Shown here one piece after another: positions 55,199 to 64,000 of a DNA stretch of 64,000 nucleotides; the first letter of the stretch is position 1; each line of letters opens with the position of its first letter. A program made the translations under genes and the position numbers. This DNA comes from Vibrio zhugei (GTDB lineage Bacteria; Pseudomonadota; Gammaproteobacteria; Enterobacterales; Vibrionaceae), in assembly GCF_003716875.1 (NCBI RefSeq), contig NZ_CP033078.1:2728001-2792000 (forward strand), in the 5' to 3' direction. A model generated the notes under the pieces. It searched no databases, had not been told where the DNA came from, and saw only the letters and a list, made by a program, of their open reading frames with translations.

Positions 55199-55224
55199 AA
55201 AAGAGGCCCCTACGGGGCCTCTTT
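55199..55224. terminator. terminator between plsB and ubiA
   Basis: AAGAGGCCCC (55201-55210) pairs with GGGGCCTCTT (55214-55223), a strong GC stem followed by a short AT stretch. Confidence 0.8.
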
Positions 55225-55260
55225 ACTTTTACTTTCTCAGTTCAGTTTCTGCTAAGAGCG

Positions 55261-56115
55261 CTACCAATACGCCACCAGCACACCCAGTGCGATGGCACCG
55301 CCAACGTAGTTATTGTTAAGAAAAGCCGCAAAGCAAGGCGTTCGTTCACGATGGCGAATCAAGTGTTGCTGATACACAAACAATCCGCCCGCGACTAACA
55401 AGCCCCAATAGAAGCTTACCCCTAATTGTTCAAACCATCCGATCGCAATCAATAATGCCAAAGACAGTAACTGTAACAGCCCGATGATTAACTTATCGAA
55501 GCGACCAAATAAGATCGCCGTCGATTTGATGCCCACCACCAAGTCATCATCACGATCCACCATGGCATATTGGGTATCGTAGGCGATAGTCCACGCCACA
55601 TTGACGATAAACAAACACCATGCCATGGGTGATATTTCCCCCGCTTGGGCCGCCCACGCCATCGGAATAGACCAACTAAACGCTAACCCTAAAAATAACT
55701 GTGGTAAGTGCGTAAAACGCTTCATGAATGGATAAATAAAGGCCAATACCATGCCAAAGAACGATAAACGAATCGTTAACTCATTCATGGTTAACACTAA
55801 GGCAAAAGCGATCAACCCGAGAATCACAAAGAGAGCCACCGCCTCCTTAGCTGACACATCGCCAGAAGGTAATGGCCGTTGGCGAGTACGTTTCACAAAG
55901 CCATCCACTTTTCTATCAGCAAAATCGTTAATGACACAGCCAGCCGAGCGCATTAAGAAAACCCCCAAAACAAAGACCAGAGTCACATTCCAGTCTGGAA
56001 TGCCCTCGGCCGCCATAATCAGGGCCCATAGCGTTGGCCACAGTAAAAGAAGAGAGCCAATAGGTCGGTTCATACGGGTCAAAAACCAAAAGGCTTGCAG
56101 TTTTTTAAAAGACAT
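55261..56115 (-). CDS. ubiA: 4-hydroxybenzoate polyprenyltransferase UbiA
   Basis: 284 residues, about eight or nine membrane helices. The two aspartate-rich substrate motifs are visible: [20 protein letters not shown] and [18 protein letters not shown]. Joins the polyprenyl tail to 4-hydroxybenzoate in ubiquinone synthesis. 14 bp downstream of ubiC, same strand. Confidence 0.97.
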   Translation of the reverse strand: MSFKKLQAFWFLTRMNRPIGSLLLLWPTLWALIMAAEGIPDWNVTLVFVLGVFLMRSAGCVINDFADRKVDGFVKRTRQRPLPSGDVSAKEAVALFVILGLIAFALVLTMNELTIRLSFFGMVLAFIYPFMKRFTHLPQLFLGLAFSWSIPMAWAAQAGEISPMAWCLFIVNVAWTIAYDTQYAMVDRDDDLVVGIKSTAILFGRFDKLIIGLLQLLSLALLIAIGWFEQLGVSFYWGLLVAGGLFVYQQHLIRHRERTPCFAAFLNNNYVGGAIALGVLVAYW

Positions 56116-56129
56116 TCAGTCTCTCTCCT

Positions 56130-56657
56130 TTACTTATAAATCGGGGATTCAGGTAGAAAAATTTCTGATACCAGCATCGCGTGTTCATGCATCCATAATC
56201 GTGAACGGCGCGCCAATAGTGTGCGGTGTGGGTCTGGGCAATACGCGACTTCCAGCTGATCACGCCTCGCTTGCGGTGAATCAAAGACGGTCAGTCCGAG
56301 CGGCTTCTCTCCTAGCTGGGAAAGATCGCAGGGCGCCTCATCGATGACCGACAATGGCATCAGTGTCCGAGCCACCACCCAAGGCTGATCATCGCCATAC
56401 AGCATCACATCTCTCACCCAGAAGGTCTCACAAGGTAGCCCTTGTCGCTCAATAGGCATAAAATCATTGAATGCAACTGGTTGATTATTTATTACTTTCA
56501 CTTTAAGTTGATGGCAAGACTGAGCTAAACGTTGAGACAATGACCCCATCTCTTGCAACCAAGCACCTGACACCGCGCTCGGGTAGTCGAATTGACGGGG
56601 CGATTGCCAGTGCATTTTACATAAAGCAGATAGATAGAGCGAAGTTGACTTATTCAT
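56130..56657 (-). CDS. ubiC: chorismate lyase UbiC
   Basis: 175 residues. Features: SLSQRLAQSCHQLKVKVINN, EFW-type region LPCETFWVRDVMLYGDDQPW with VVARTLMPLS, and the C-terminal RRSRLWMHEHAMLVSEIFLP. Converts chorismate to 4-hydroxybenzoate and pyruvate, the first step of ubiquinone synthesis. Precedes ubiA in one operon. Confidence 0.95.
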   Translation of the reverse strand: MNKSTSLYLSALCKMHWQSPRQFDYPSAVSGAWLQEMGSLSQRLAQSCHQLKVKVINNQPVAFNDFMPIERQGLPCETFWVRDVMLYGDDQPWVVARTLMPLSVIDEAPCDLSQLGEKPLGLTVFDSPQARRDQLEVAYCPDPHRTLLARRSRLWMHEHAMLVSEIFLPESPIYK

Positions 56658-56792
56658 ACTAATATTCTGAGTGACAAGGTAAGTATTGATAGAAATGCCA
56701 CGTCTTTATTTATCATTTTTGGATACAATGTTTTATTGTATCAAGCGCATCGCCTTTCGAATATCGGAAACCACTAAAGAAAAGATATCACT

Positions 56793-57209
56793 ATGCTAAA
56801 ACGTGTTCTAACCCAATCAATCATTATCCTGAGTCTCTGTTTATCTTGTTCTGTCTTTGCAGAAGAAGCCAAAGAGTCTGTGGCTCATAAACTCGCCTAT
56901 TTTACCCTGCAGCCGGATATCACCACGAACTTTTATACCAAAGGTAAAAAGCTCGGCTATATCCAAATCAGAGTCGATGTGATGGTTTCCAGCGATGCGG
57001 ATCTCCCGATTATCGAGCGCCATCAACCCTTAATTCGTGATACGATCGTTGAACTGCTCGGTGAAGAAAGCGAGGATAAAATCAAGTCGCTCTCAGGAAG
57101 AGAAGATATTCGGAAACAGTTAGTCGAGAACATCAATAATATTTTACTGCCAGAAACTGGCCGTAAAGTGATCGTGGACTTGCTTTTCACCAAATATATG
57201 TATCAATAA
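56793..57209 (+). CDS. FliL-like flagellar basal body-associated family protein
   Basis: 138 residues with a signal sequence or anchor (VLTQSIIILSLCLSCSVFAE). The rest (YFTLQPDITTNFYTKGKKLG, VDVMVSSDADLPIIERHQPL, IRDTIVELLG, ETGRKVIVDLLFTKYMYQ) fits the FliL family. It is a lone copy outside any flagellar operon, as seen beside ubiC in other vibrios, so its role may not be motility. Confidence 0.88.
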   Translation: MLKRVLTQSIIILSLCLSCSVFAEEAKESVAHKLAYFTLQPDITTNFYTKGKKLGYIQIRVDVMVSSDADLPIIERHQPLIRDTIVELLGEESEDKIKSLSGREDIRKQLVENINNILLPETGRKVIVDLLFTKYMYQ

Positions 57210-57223
57210 CACGCGATAGCGTG

Positions 57224-57250
57224 AAGGCCCAAAACCGCAATTTGGGCCTT
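57224..57250. terminator. terminator-like hairpin after the FliL-like gene
   Basis: AAGGCCCAAA (57224-57233) pairs perfectly with TTTGGGCCTT (57241-57250). T-run is weak on both strands; it overlaps the glpG end. Confidence 0.6.
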
Positions 57251-58085
57251 ACGATGCTTGTCGCCAACGCCAGACATCACTCAAACCCAACCCAACACCA
57301 GCGATCAAGCCGACTAAGTGCGCCGTGTTCGCTATCGCCAAAAACGGTTGGAAATACCCAAGCACCAACCAAAATAGCATGAATGCAATAATGGGTTTCT
57401 CAATGCGCACTCCAGCGCTCGGTAAATATTGCGATAGCATCCATTGATAACCGAGTAGCGCATAAACGACCCCAGATAACCCACCAAAGTTTGCACCGCC
57501 AACCCAATATTGACCCGCTCCTGATAACACGGCCGAAATGACGAAAATTTTCAGCAAGGTCACACCACCAAGACGCTTCTCGATGTGTCCACCAAATTCC
57601 CACCACCACAATAAATTAAAGACGATGTGTAAGAGAGAAAAGTGTAATAACGCATGCGTTACCCAACGCCATAACTGCCAGTGTTGCGGCTGCGTGGCGG
57701 GAAAATGTAAAGCGGCAAAAATATCCCGGCCTAAGCCGATTTGTTGCAGCACAAAGATGACGGAGCAAATGACCATCATCCCTAACGTCACAGGCCCAGC
57801 CCGCTCTTTTATCATGGTCATCAGTTTCGGTGAGGCATACTGTAGATTAGGCTGTTGGGTATTCTTTACCGACCAAGAAGCGGCTAAGTATTTGGGATTG
57901 CTCGGATCATGTAAAAAAGCATCAAGCTCAGAGAGAACGAAATCTTGTTGCGCTTCGTTGTCGAGCCATAATGAAAACTGCCCCTCTCCTTCAGAAAATA
58001 ACTGAATCACCACATCATGAGTGGCCATATAATCAATGTAGGCCTGTGCCATACGAGGATTGTTGAGAGTGACAAGTTTGATCAT
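57249..58085 (-). CDS. glpG: rhomboid intramembrane serine protease GlpG
   Basis: 278 residues from ATG 58085 (MIKLVTLNNPRMAQAYIDYM), which matches the usual GlpG start; the frame is open to 58175 but that part overlaps glpE. Cytosolic N-terminal domain, then six membrane helices with the catalytic serine in NFGGLSGVVYALLGY and histidine in NTAHLVGLIAGVGLG. HN-motif region LLHIVFNLLWWWEFGGHIEK. Cleaves within the membrane. 16 bp after glpE. Confidence 0.96.
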   Translation of the reverse strand: MIKLVTLNNPRMAQAYIDYMATHDVVIQLFSEGEGQFSLWLDNEAQQDFVLSELDAFLHDPSNPKYLAASWSVKNTQQPNLQYASPKLMTMIKERAGPVTLGMMVICSVIFVLQQIGLGRDIFAALHFPATQPQHWQLWRWVTHALLHFSLLHIVFNLLWWWEFGGHIEKRLGGVTLLKIFVISAVLSGAGQYWVGGANFGGLSGVVYALLGYQWMLSQYLPSAGVRIEKPIIAFMLFWLVLGYFQPFLAIANTAHLVGLIAGVGLGLSDVWRWRQAS

Positions 58086-58101
58086 TGTGTTTGACTTCGC
58101 T

Positions 58102-58422
58102 TTATTTGGTTTCAGTAGGAAGGTTAGCCCGCTGCCATGCTTCAAACCCACCATCGACACTATAGACTTCATCAAAGCCTTGATGAATCAAGTATTGCGC
58201 GGCGCCTTGGCTGCTATTGCCATGATAACAAATGACCAGCACGGGCTCGTCAAAATCGACCTCATTCATAAAATCGACAATCGTGTCATTGGTTAAATGA
58301 TACGCAGACACAGCGTGTGACTCTTTAAATGACCGTGGGTCGCGAATATCGACGATCTTTGCGTTTCTACTTTCAATCAGGTTTTGAGCACTGACGACAT
58401 CGATATGTTGGAATTGCTCCAT
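58102..58422 (-). CDS. glpE: thiosulfate sulfurtransferase GlpE
   Basis: 106 residues from Met 58422 ([20 protein letters not shown]); an in-frame ATG at 58434 is possible. Single rhodanese domain with active-site cysteine in [20 protein letters not shown] and [12 protein letters not shown] at the end. Transfers sulfane sulfur from thiosulfate to cyanide or thiols. Upstream of glpG in the same operon. Confidence 0.95.
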   Translation of the reverse strand: MEQFQHIDVVSAQNLIESRNAKIVDIRDPRSFKESHAVSAYHLTNDTIVDFMNEVDFDEPVLVICYHGNSSQGAAQYLIHQGFDEVYSVDGGFEAWQRANLPTETK

Positions 58423-58827
58423 AAGGTGTCTCACTTCTTTTATGACTCATATTTTTCAGGGCACATTATAACCTATTCAGTTGCCCACAAGTACACGGAC
58501 AATGTAAGGTTATCAAAAAGGATCAGGATCCTCTAAAAATGTGGATAACTCTGTGGATTGCGTTGATAAGGTAGTCAAAGGATCTTGGATCCACTAGATG
58601 TAGTGATGATCCTTATTTTTTTGTGAGTAAGAATAAACATATCCCCAAAAATAAAACCGCGCTAAGCCCTTTATTTATGCGATCTGATGACAAGTAATAA
58701 ATAAACTTGTCACAGACTTATCCACAGGCAACGCTGTTTTTTTGATCGCATTTTAGATCAGGTATAAAAAAAGCTGAGATCAACGGATCTCAGCTTTTTC
58801 ATTTTTCACAGTGATGAATGAAGAGAA
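58423..58827. other. intergenic region with clustered DnaA boxes and GATC sites
   Basis: No gene. Two perfect DnaA-box sequences, TGTGGATAA (58540-58548) and its complement TTATCCACA (58718-58726), plus a near-match TGTGGATTG (58552-58560). Ten GATC sites lie between 58521 and 58789, where about one is expected by chance. An AT-rich stretch (about 58612-58680) lies between the boxes. The layout recalls oriC- or DnaA-titration-type loci, but function is unproven. Confidence 0.55.
58766..58799. terminator. rpoH terminator
   Basis: AAAAAGCTGAGATC pairs perfectly with GATCTCAGCTTTTT around an AACG loop; the minus-strand side ends in a T-run. Confidence 0.9.
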
Positions 58828-59682
58828 TTAAATATCACCCACCGCTTCTTTCAATTTTTTCATCGCATTCTTTTCAAGCTGACGAATACGCTCAGCAGAC
58901 ACTTCATAGGTATCGGCAAGCTCTTGTAGCGTCATTTTCTGATCATCTAACCAGCGAGAACGAACAATGTTTTGACTGCGTTCATCGAGCGTCGACAAAG
59001 CCGACACAAGGCGCTGAGTCGTGTGCTCTTCCCAGTTCTGAGCTTCTACATTATCGGCGAGATCAGAATGCTTATCTTCAAGATACAACGCTGGCGCAGA
59101 GAATGACGCATTTTCATCGTCGTCTGACGACATTTCAAACGTAGGATCTTGTGCGGCAAGACGCGATTCCATTTCACGGACTTCTGAAGGTTCTACCCCC
59201 AATTCACGTGCAACAGTTTCGACTTCGCCGTTATTAAACCACCCCAAACGTTTTTTCGACTTACGCAGATTGAAGAATAATTTACGTTGTGCTTTGGTCG
59301 TCGCAATCTTGACGATTCGCCAGTTACGCAATACATACTCATGGATCTCGGCTTTGATCCAATGCACAGCGAACGATACCAATCTGACGCCCACTTCTGG
59401 GTTGAAGCGTTTGACCGCTTTCATCAAACCAATATTGCCTTCTTGAACCAAGTCCGCCATCGGTAAACCGTAGCCTGAGTATCCTCGCGCCACATGAACA
59501 ACAAAACGCAAATGGGATAAAATCAAGCCTTTCGCTGCTTCGATATCACCATCATAGTGTAACCTTTCAGCCAGCGAATGCTCTTCCTCCGCAGTTAACA
59601 TCGGATAGCTATTCACAGAACGGATATAGCTATCTAAGCTATCTTGCGTTACTAAAGCCATTGGGTACGCTTGTTTAGTCAT
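58828..59682 (-). CDS. rpoH: RNA polymerase sigma-32 factor RpoH
   Basis: 284 residues. Region 2 [20 protein letters not shown] then [20 protein letters not shown]; the sigma-32-specific RpoH box region [18 protein letters not shown]; region 4.2 [20 protein letters not shown]. Directs heat-shock gene transcription. Same order rpoH after ftsYEX as in E. coli. Confidence 0.98.
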   Translation of the reverse strand: MTKQAYPMALVTQDSLDSYIRSVNSYPMLTAEEEHSLAERLHYDGDIEAAKGLILSHLRFVVHVARGYSGYGLPMADLVQEGNIGLMKAVKRFNPEVGVRLVSFAVHWIKAEIHEYVLRNWRIVKIATTKAQRKLFFNLRKSKKRLGWFNNGEVETVARELGVEPSEVREMESRLAAQDPTFEMSSDDDENASFSAPALYLEDKHSDLADNVEAQNWEEHTTQRLVSALSTLDERSQNIVRSRWLDDQKMTLQELADTYEVSAERIRQLEKNAMKKLKEAVGDI

Positions 59683-59839
59683 TCAATTCCTCATCGTTCT
59701 ATAAACTAGAGTTAGTGTATCTTTTATATACTGAACCGAACATGAACAGTTTTCAAGTCTAATAAAATTTTACCCGCACTCAACCATAACAAACAAGTCA
59801 TCACGATGTAAAAATGCGCATTTTTGCACAATCGTAACA

Positions 59840-60811
59840 TTAGATCGGTTCAATCTCTTTCAGGTGACGACTGGCCGAGACCTTCGCCGCAATGCAACCA
59901 ATCAAGGTGCCTAACATGACAAGCAATAAAGAATCCTCCAGCCCAAGTCCCAAAATGGAAAAATGACTGTCATATAAATCAGCCAATTGCGCCACCGCAT
60001 GACTCAATAATAAGGTAATACCCATGGTCATAATCCACGCCACAATCGCGCCAATAATGCCAAACCACATGCCAGAATAGAGATAAGGACGCAAAATAAA
60101 ACTGTCCGTCGCGCCAATCAATTTCATGGTTTGAATTTCATCTTTATTGGCTTGCACGTTAAAGCGCAACGTATTCCCGACAATTAAAAACACCGAGATC
60201 AGCATCAGGACAGATAAGCTCATCACTAGGATGCTGGCTAGACTGCGAATGGCATCTAACTTCGAAAGCCAATCTTCATCGAGGCGCACATCGGCGACAC
60301 CACTTTGCTTTTGCACGGCGGACGCGAGCGCTTTCACTGCCTGCTTTTCATCGCTCGTTGGGGTGATCACAAGCACCGCCGGAAGTGCAGACGAGTCCAG
60401 TAAACTGATCGCTTGCTCAAAGCCTGCATTGGCACTGAGATCTTCAATGCCTTGCTGCGGAGAAATGTATTTTACCGCTGAGACGTCGTCTCGCTGCTCA
60501 ATCTCATCTTTAAGCAGCATCACTCGCGCTTCTGAGACCCCCTCATCCATGTACACGCTCACTTGCGACGAATCGGACATTTGGGTTGCCACCGCCGACA
60601 AGTTTTTACTCACTAAATAAAAACAACTGGGCAGTGTCAACGCCATGGAAATGACCGCTAACGTCATGATATTACCAAGAGGTCGCTGCCATAACTGGCG
60701 AAAAGAGGCTTTGGCCTGCTTCCATTGAACCGTGAAATAGCGATCGGTTTTTAAGCGCTTACCAGGGTTTGATTTCGGTGCTTTTTTATTTTTTAAGAGT
60801 TTATTGGCCAT
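59840..60811 (-). CDS. ftsX: cell division protein FtsX
   Basis: 323 residues from ATG 60811 (MANKLLKNKKAPKSNPGKRL), which overlaps the ftsE stop; an ATG at 60826 is further inside ftsE. Four membrane helices and a large periplasmic loop between the first two, and LIGATDSFILRPYLYSGMWF, the family-conserved region. With FtsE it controls septal peptidoglycan hydrolysis. Confidence 0.96.
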   Translation of the reverse strand: MANKLLKNKKAPKSNPGKRLKTDRYFTVQWKQAKASFRQLWQRPLGNIMTLAVISMALTLPSCFYLVSKNLSAVATQMSDSSQVSVYMDEGVSEARVMLLKDEIEQRDDVSAVKYISPQQGIEDLSANAGFEQAISLLDSSALPAVLVITPTSDEKQAVKALASAVQKQSGVADVRLDEDWLSKLDAIRSLASILVMSLSVLMLISVFLIVGNTLRFNVQANKDEIQTMKLIGATDSFILRPYLYSGMWFGIIGAIVAWIMTMGITLLLSHAVAQLADLYDSHFSILGLGLEDSLLLVMLGTLIGCIAAKVSASRHLKEIEPI

Positions 60812-61475
60812 AACCTTGTACCTCACTTAAAAAACCCTGATTCAATTCAAAATGGCGATATTGAGGGCGAGAATTCACTAAATTAATGTCATGCGTCGCC
60901 AGTAAAATCGTGACGCCAGCGCGATTGAACTCTTCAAAAAGTCGTAAAATCCGATTCGACAACTCCGGATCCAAATTCCCCGTCGGTTCATCGGCTAACA
61001 ACAAGGTCGGGCGATTCACGACAGCTCGGGCAATGCCCACGCGCTGTTGTTCGCCTCCTGATAATTGAGTGGGAAAACAGCGGGCTTTGTCTAATAAGCC
61101 CGTTTTATCAAGCGCCGCAGACACACGGCGTTTGATCTCTGACTCACTGGCCGACTCTATGCGCATCGGCAAAGCTACGTTTTCATAGATGGTTCTGTCC
61201 ATGAGCAAGCGGTGGTCTTGAAACACGATACCAATATTGCGACGTAGAAAAGGAATATCCTTATTGGGAATGCGTGTGATGTCATGATCGTTAAAGCTTA
61301 ACCTGCCGTCAGTAGGACGCTCTATCGCACATATTAATTTCAATAGCGTACTTTTACCTGCACCAGAATGCCCGCCTAAAAAGGCCATTTCACCTCTTCG
61401 CAAATGAAAGTCGACTTTTTGCAAGGCTTGCCGTCCACCTCGATACGCCTTGCTTACTTGTTGAAATTTAATCAC
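60801..61475 (-). CDS. ftsE: cell division ATP-binding protein FtsE
   Basis: 224 residues. Walker A GGHSGAGKSTLLKLICAIER, signature LSGGEQQRVGIARAVVNRPT, Walker B LLLADEPTGNLDPELS. Partner of FtsX. Overlaps ftsX by 11 bp; 46 bp after ftsY. Confidence 0.97.
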   Translation of the reverse strand: MIKFQQVSKAYRGGRQALQKVDFHLRRGEMAFLGGHSGAGKSTLLKLICAIERPTDGRLSFNDHDITRIPNKDIPFLRRNIGIVFQDHRLLMDRTIYENVALPMRIESASESEIKRRVSAALDKTGLLDKARCFPTQLSGGEQQRVGIARAVVNRPTLLLADEPTGNLDPELSNRILRLFEEFNRAGVTILLATHDINLVNSRPQYRHFELNQGFLSEVQGYGQ

Positions 61476-61521
61476 ACATTATTCCTTTCTAAGCCTTAAA
61501 CCGACATGCTACTTCCCGTCA

Positions 61522-62685
61522 TTAATCATCACGACTGAAAAGTGCATCAATAAATTGTTGAGTCTCGAATGGGCGTAAATCATCAATGCCTTCACCAACA
61601 CCAATATAACGAATCGGAATTTTAAATTGATCCGCCAAAGAGAAAATGACCCCACCTTTCGCGGTTCCATCTAACTTGGTTAACGTAATCCCGGTCAGCG
61701 GTGCCGCTTCCGTAAATAATTTGGCTTGGCTGATCGCATTTTGTCCAGTGCCCGCATCCAACGTCAACATAATTTCATGGGGGGCCGCATCATCAATTTT
61801 CTTCATGACTCGGACAATCTTGCGTAACTCTTCCATCAAATTGGCTTTATTTTGCAAACGCCCAGCCGTATCAGCAATCACGACATCCACACCGCGTGCT
61901 TTAGCGGCTTCAATCGCATCATAGATCACCGATGCACTGTCAGCTCCTGTATGTTGCGCGACAACGGGTACATTGTTACGTTGCCCCCATACTTGCAACT
62001 GCTCAACCGCTGCCGCTCTAAACGTATCTCCTGCCGCCAGTAAGACACTCTTACCTTCTTGCTGGAACTGTTTCGCCAATTTACCGATGGTGGTCGTTTT
62101 ACCCACACCGTTAACGCCAACCATCAAGATGACATAAGGGGCTTTTGCGGTGTCAACTTGCAAAGGCTGTTCAACCGTGGCCAGAATGTCACGCATTTCT
62201 TCTTTGAGAAGATCGTAAAGTGCTTCACCGTCTTTGAGCTGCTGACGGGTGGCTTTCTCGGTCAGACTATCGATGATTTTCATCGTCGTATCCATACCCA
62301 CATCGGCAATGAGTAATTGCTCTTCTAACTCTTCAAATAAATCGTCATCGATTTTTTTACCTTTGAAGAGACCAAAAAATCCTGAGCCAATATTGGCTTT
62401 GGTTCGGCTTAAACTGCGTTTTAACCGAGTAAAAAAGCTCTCTGTTGGCTTCTCTTGCTCTTGGATAGGTTCGGCAACTGGCTCAAGCACTTGCGCTTTA
62501 TCATCAGCCTCATTCGCCGTTGTTACAGGCGTGTCTTGGTCTACATCTTGAGATTCAGAACTCGATTCAGGGTCGGCAACCGTTGCCGCTTGATTCTCTG
62601 TGTTTTCTTCATGATTTGTCTGACTCGTTTCATCATCACCAAAACCGAGCCATGACAGTAAGCCACGTTTCTTTTTTTCTGTCAT
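61522..62685 (-). CDS. ftsY: signal recognition particle receptor FtsY
   Basis: 387 residues. Acidic N-terminal A domain (rich in E, D, Q and T to about residue 85), then the NG domain: VGVNGVGKTTTIGKLAKQFQ (G1), DTFRAAAVEQLQVWG (G2), DTAGRLQNKANLMEELRK (G3), TKLDGTAKGGVIFSLAD (G4-G5). GTPase that docks ribosome-SRP at the inner membrane. First gene of ftsYEX; divergent from rsmD. Confidence 0.98.
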   Translation of the reverse strand: MTEKKKRGLLSWLGFGDDETSQTNHEENTENQAATVADPESSSESQDVDQDTPVTTANEADDKAQVLEPVAEPIQEQEKPTESFFTRLKRSLSRTKANIGSGFFGLFKGKKIDDDLFEELEEQLLIADVGMDTTMKIIDSLTEKATRQQLKDGEALYDLLKEEMRDILATVEQPLQVDTAKAPYVILMVGVNGVGKTTTIGKLAKQFQQEGKSVLLAAGDTFRAAAVEQLQVWGQRNNVPVVAQHTGADSASVIYDAIEAAKARGVDVVIADTAGRLQNKANLMEELRKIVRVMKKIDDAAPHEIMLTLDAGTGQNAISQAKLFTEAAPLTGITLTKLDGTAKGGVIFSLADQFKIPIRYIGVGEGIDDLRPFETQQFIDALFSRDD

Positions 62686-62889
62686 CAGGGAATATCCTAG
62701 ATTTGCTTAACTAACTATGACTCTTTTCTCAGAGAATTATCCCCTGAAAGAAAAGAAAAAATGACAAAGCAGTGAAAAGTTTTACGATCACTTGGTACAA
62801 TTTGTCATATTTTTAATTTATACGCCCTAATCCAATCGGTAGACTGGTGGGTTCGATATAGTAACACTTAATGAGCGGTCAAAAAATCT

Positions 62890-63489
62890 ATGGCAAGACG
62901 TCCTCATAAAAAACCGGCGACAAATACGAATTCGCTCGGACAAGTAAGAATTATCAGTGGCTTATGGCGAGGAAGAAAACTGCCTGTGCACGATGCTCAG
63001 GGGTTACGTCCTACGACGGATCGCGTCAAAGAAACGCTATTCAATTGGATTGCTCAAGAGATTCCTCAATCGCGCTGTCTCGATATCTTCGCGGGCTCCG
63101 GCGGATTAGGCTTTGAAGCCGCTTCGCGACAAGCGACACAAGTCACCATGCTAGAAATGAATCGCCAAGTTTACCAACAGCTCACGCGTAACGTTGCTGC
63201 GCTTAACGCTGAGTGTATTGATGTGCACCACACGGATAGCTTGTCTTATCTCGATAAACCAGGGCAAGCGTACGATATTGTTTTTATTGATCCCCCGTTT
63301 CGACAAGGCTTAATTGACGAGGTGATCACTCGATTAGAGAACCATCATTGGTTAACGCCTAACGCACTTATCTATATTGAGACCGAGAAAGAGCTCGTCT
63401 TGCCGCCCATGCCAAAACACTGGCAACTACTAAAAGAAAAACAAGCGGGACAAGTTAGCTACCGTTTATTTGAGAGGAGCGAATCATGA
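62890..63489 (+). CDS. rsmD: 16S rRNA (guanine(966)-N(2))-methyltransferase RsmD
   Basis: 199 residues: RIISGLWRGRKLPVHDAQGL then RPTTDRVKETLFNWIA, SAM site CLDIFAGSGGLGFEAASRQA, catalytic motif DIVFIDPPFRQGLIDEV. Methylates G966 of 16S rRNA. Divergent from ftsY and overlapping the next gene by 4 nt (ATGA). Confidence 0.97.
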   Translation: MARRPHKKPATNTNSLGQVRIISGLWRGRKLPVHDAQGLRPTTDRVKETLFNWIAQEIPQSRCLDIFAGSGGLGFEAASRQATQVTMLEMNRQVYQQLTRNVAALNAECIDVHHTDSLSYLDKPGQAYDIVFIDPPFRQGLIDEVITRLENHHWLTPNALIYIETEKELVLPPMPKHWQLLKEKQAGQVSYRLFERSES

Positions 63490-63752
63490 AAGCATTAATC
63501 GCGATCGCCAAAATTGCGATCGCCTTAGTTTGGCTCATTTTACTGATCAACATTGTTCACCCATTCCCAGGACACGCAGCGATCGCCTTATACATAATGA
63601 CCGTCTTCTTATTTATGATGCATGGTCTACAAGCACTGATATTTATTGGCGCTTTTGGCGATAAAATCACCATAAGTCGCTGGGAAAAATGGTCCATTCT
63701 GATCTTCGGCATTTTTGCATTATTGGATATTCGCCGTAAGCATATGCAATAA
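63486..63752 (+). CDS. DUF1145 family membrane protein (YhhL-like)
   Basis: 88 residues, about three hydrophobic helices (ALIAIAKIAIALVWLILLIN; IALYIMTVFLFMMHGLQALI; WSILIFGIFALLDI). Position after rsmD and the pattern match DUF1145. Function unknown. Start overlaps the rsmD stop (ATGA). Confidence 0.88.
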   Translation: MKALIAIAKIAIALVWLILLINIVHPFPGHAAIALYIMTVFLFMMHGLQALIFIGAFGDKITISRWEKWSILIFGIFALLDIRRKHMQ

Positions 63753-63784
63753 AAAAACGCCAGTCTCAAGACTGGCGTTTTTTA
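63751..63784. terminator. bidirectional terminator
   Basis: CGCCAGTCT (63758-63766) pairs with AGACTGGCG (63769-63777), with A7 before and T6 after. Confidence 0.9.
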
Positions 63785-63803
63785 TGATTCACTCACAGAA
63801 ACA

Positions 63804-64000
63804 TTACCCGGCCATGTAGCTCTTTAATCCGTCCAAGAACATTTGCGTAGACACCATAACCAGTAACAATCCCATCAAACGCTCAACCGCTTTCAGTCCG
63901 CGTTCACCTAATATCTTATGGAAGAAGCCATAGAACATTAAAACACCAGCAGTGCCCAACCAAGCAAGAAATACAGACACTGACAATTCAACCATTTGAT
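63804..64000 (-). CDS. MarC/YhgN-family membrane protein, C-terminal part (cut by window end)
   Basis: Only the last ~65 residues are in the window. The frame is open to the edge. Ending ERGLKAVERLMGLLLVMVST then QMFLDGLKSYMAG matches MarC/YhgN (NAAT) proteins: a membrane helix, the conserved LKAVERLMGLLL and a final helix. Function in the family is poorly defined. Confidence 0.8.
   Translation of the reverse strand, partial: QMVELSVSVFLAWLGTAGVLMFYGFFHKILGERGLKAVERLMGLLLVMVSTQMFLDGLKSYMAG

Noticed and set aside
1..64000. tRNA, rRNA and CRISPR arrays
   Set aside because: Read for but none recognised; no tRNA-type attachment site for the accessory region was found either.

Overview
The window is a chromosomal segment of a gammaproteobacterium, almost certainly a Vibrio or close relative. 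The evidence is Vibrio-like trmA, fabR-yijD, sthA, lexA, plsB, ubiA/ubiC, glpG/glpE, rpoH, ftsX/ftsE/ftsY and rsmD, with typical gene orders. No rRNA, tRNA or CRISPR array was recognised.

Layout. (1) 1-5447: a probable amine or amino-acid catabolic cluster on the minus strand (APC permease, FAD amine oxidase-like enzyme, RidA, ornithine cyclodeaminase-like protein) facing a divergent AraC regulator. (2) 5448-6938: trmA with a stable-RNA-like promoter. (3) 6939-10741: an IS21-family element with its target duplication, whose istA is split by a complete IS3-family (IS407-like) element with its own 4-bp duplication. (4) 10879-19782: a five-gene minus-strand defence locus: GHKL/MORC-type ATPase, Z1 ATPase, DUF4420 PD-(D/E)XK nuclease, AIPR protein and C5-cytosine methyltransferase. 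The nuclease gene carries a one-base frameshift. (5) 19963-22817: radC, two DUF2787 genes, a small membrane protein, a WYL-type regulator and a lipoprotein, typical genomic-island cargo. (6) 22865-25493: a small secreted-protein gene split by an IS66 element with an exact 8-bp duplication. (7) 25584-31025: a colicin-E/S-pyocin type DNase toxin with LysM, three Im-type immunity genes, an orphan DNase cassette, and a set of three related immunity-like genes, one with a nonsense codon. A ~146-bp direct repeat flanks the orphan cassette. (8) 31311-33688: LysR regulator and MATE exporter. (9) 33731-44304: an oligosaccharide ABC importer with two MalK-type ATPases and two GH3 glycosidases. (10) 44762-46481: GNAT, a small DUF1127-like ORF and a GcvA-like LysR. 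(11) 46644-64000: conserved core genes.

In E. coli and, as far as I know, in vibrios, trmA is directly convergent with yijD-fabR. Here about 39.8 kb separates them, so regions 3-10 look like accessory DNA accumulated at one site. Mobile and conflict genes cluster nearest trmA, and sugar-utilisation genes nearest yijD.

The most interesting parts are the MORC/Z1/DUF4420/AIPR/methyltransferase locus with its broken nuclease, the toxin-immunity array with its repeat-flanked orphan cassette, and a DnaA-box/GATC cluster between rpoH and glpE. All family names come from reading motifs, not from database searches.
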